Assembly: GCA_030035585.1 (NCBI GenBank)
Contig: CM057481.1
Span: 4,985,128-5,049,127, forward strand
Direction: 5' to 3'
From: Dugong dugon
Lineage: Eukaryota > Chordata > Mammalia > Sirenia > Dugongidae
DNA length: 64,000 nucleotides
Numbering within the stretch: the stretch's first letter is position 1; every line of letters begins with the position of its first letter. The translations under genes and the position numbers were made by a program. The notes under the pieces are model-generated. The model searched no databases. It had not been told where the DNA came from and worked only from the letters and a program-made list of their open reading frames with translations. Of this stretch, positions 63,541-64,000 are shown one piece after another.

Positions 63541-63564
63541 AGATGAATTACAAAGTGCTCAAAG

Positions 63565-63975
63565 GGCCCCTGAGAGCAGTCTGATTGAATAAGTTATGGT
63601 CTACCCACACTAGGAAAAATTACAGAGCTATAGAGCGAATGACTTGGAGCCGAATGTACTGACCCAGAGAGATGTCCACACACACACACACCCCAAACAG
63701 GTTGCAGAGTGATATGGATGTCGTAAGCCCACATCTACATACAACGAGAAAATGAACGGGGTACGTGAACATACGTACGCGCGTGCAATGAGAAAAAAGT
63801 GTGGAAGGATATACCCCAATATACTGTGGCACCAGGGTCGGGAGGGTGAAGGAGGAAATTATGAGGTGTGGGGGAGGGCAGTGGGCTTCCTTTCAGCACA
63901 CCTGTTCCTTTTAGCTTGTTCTTATGCGATAGCCTGAAAGGTAAATTGTATAATTTTAAAAATATTTTCAAACGT
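63565..63975 (+). mobile_element. Old L1 3'-end fragment
   Basis: 'gagcagtctgattgaataagttatggtctacccacactaggaaaaattacagagctatagagcgaatgacttggag', a CA tract at 63678-63692, 'gttgcagagtgatatggatgtcg' and a terminal 'aaggtaaattgtataattttaaaaatattttc' fit an old L1 3' region. A CpG-rich alternating purine-pyrimidine word lies at about 63770-63785. Confidence 0.75.
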
Positions 63976-64000
63976 TGGTCTTCATGTTGTATACAAATAG

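Overview
This is a mammalian nuclear window, almost certainly afrotherian and most likely from an elephant or another proboscidean/paenungulate. The diagnosis rests on interspersed repeats. There are about two dozen copies of the Afrotheria-type tRNA-derived SINE, with a head of the type CCTGGTGGCGCAGTGG, a B-box GGTTCGAACCC, and a tail matching ATGAGTCGGAATCGACTCGA-GGCACCTAACAACAAC. There are also RTE-clade LINE fragments sharing that tail, and two L1 3'-UTR fragments of the type I know from elephant. Family names come from remembered consensus sequences, not from a search.

No complete protein-coding gene can be supported. The window looks like intergenic or intronic DNA, roughly half recognisable transposon relics of several ages. 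The best genic candidate is a 98-bp minus-strand exon (50421-50518) with good splice sites that would encode one hydrophobic, membrane-spanning segment; I cannot assign it to a gene. Most open frames cross SINEs, MIRs, LTRs or simple repeats.

Layout. 1-8 kb: AfroSINEs, MIR relics and an adjacent pair made of an AfroSINE and a tRNA-Gly-headed SINE. 8-16 kb: old L1 3' ends, an unnamed ancient repeat and an MLT1-like LTR piece. 16-24 kb: MIRs, a layered hAT/RTE/SINE insertion near 19 kb, an old L1 3' end, a MaLR LTR and a MER5A-like element. 24-31 kb: a CpG-enriched unique block, an old L1 3' end, and an RTE fragment with reverse-transcriptase motif and an exact 66-bp tandem duplication. 31-34 kb: a MaLR provirus relic on the minus strand with three LTR portions. 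34-43 kb: SINEs, an L1 reverse-transcriptase fragment split by a SINE, a MER5A-like element and L2/MIR relics. 43-44.3 kb: an L1 3'-UTR insertion with target-site duplication, then a MaLR LTR carrying a perfect 20-bp palindrome. 44-50 kb: MER5A-like element, complex GT microsatellite, SINE-in-SINE nest, old L1 3' end, and hAT plus tRNA-Gly SINE. 50-57 kb: candidate exon, a MIR split by an antisense L1 tail, an unassigned minus-strand open segment, an old L1 3' end and an RTE tail. 57-64 kb: a second rearranged MaLR, CA microsatellite in an L1 3' end, SINEs, a MER5A-like element, a MIR and a last L1 3' end.

How the parts relate: RTE LINEs probably supplied the machinery for the SINEs that carry the same 3' tail, and L1 generated its own 5'-truncated copies. 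Several insertions keep recognisable target-site duplications, so their relative order can be read. I found no convincing previously undescribed biological system. The most useful leads are the orphan exon, the modular SINE family with swapped heads, and the two similarly rearranged MaLR loci.
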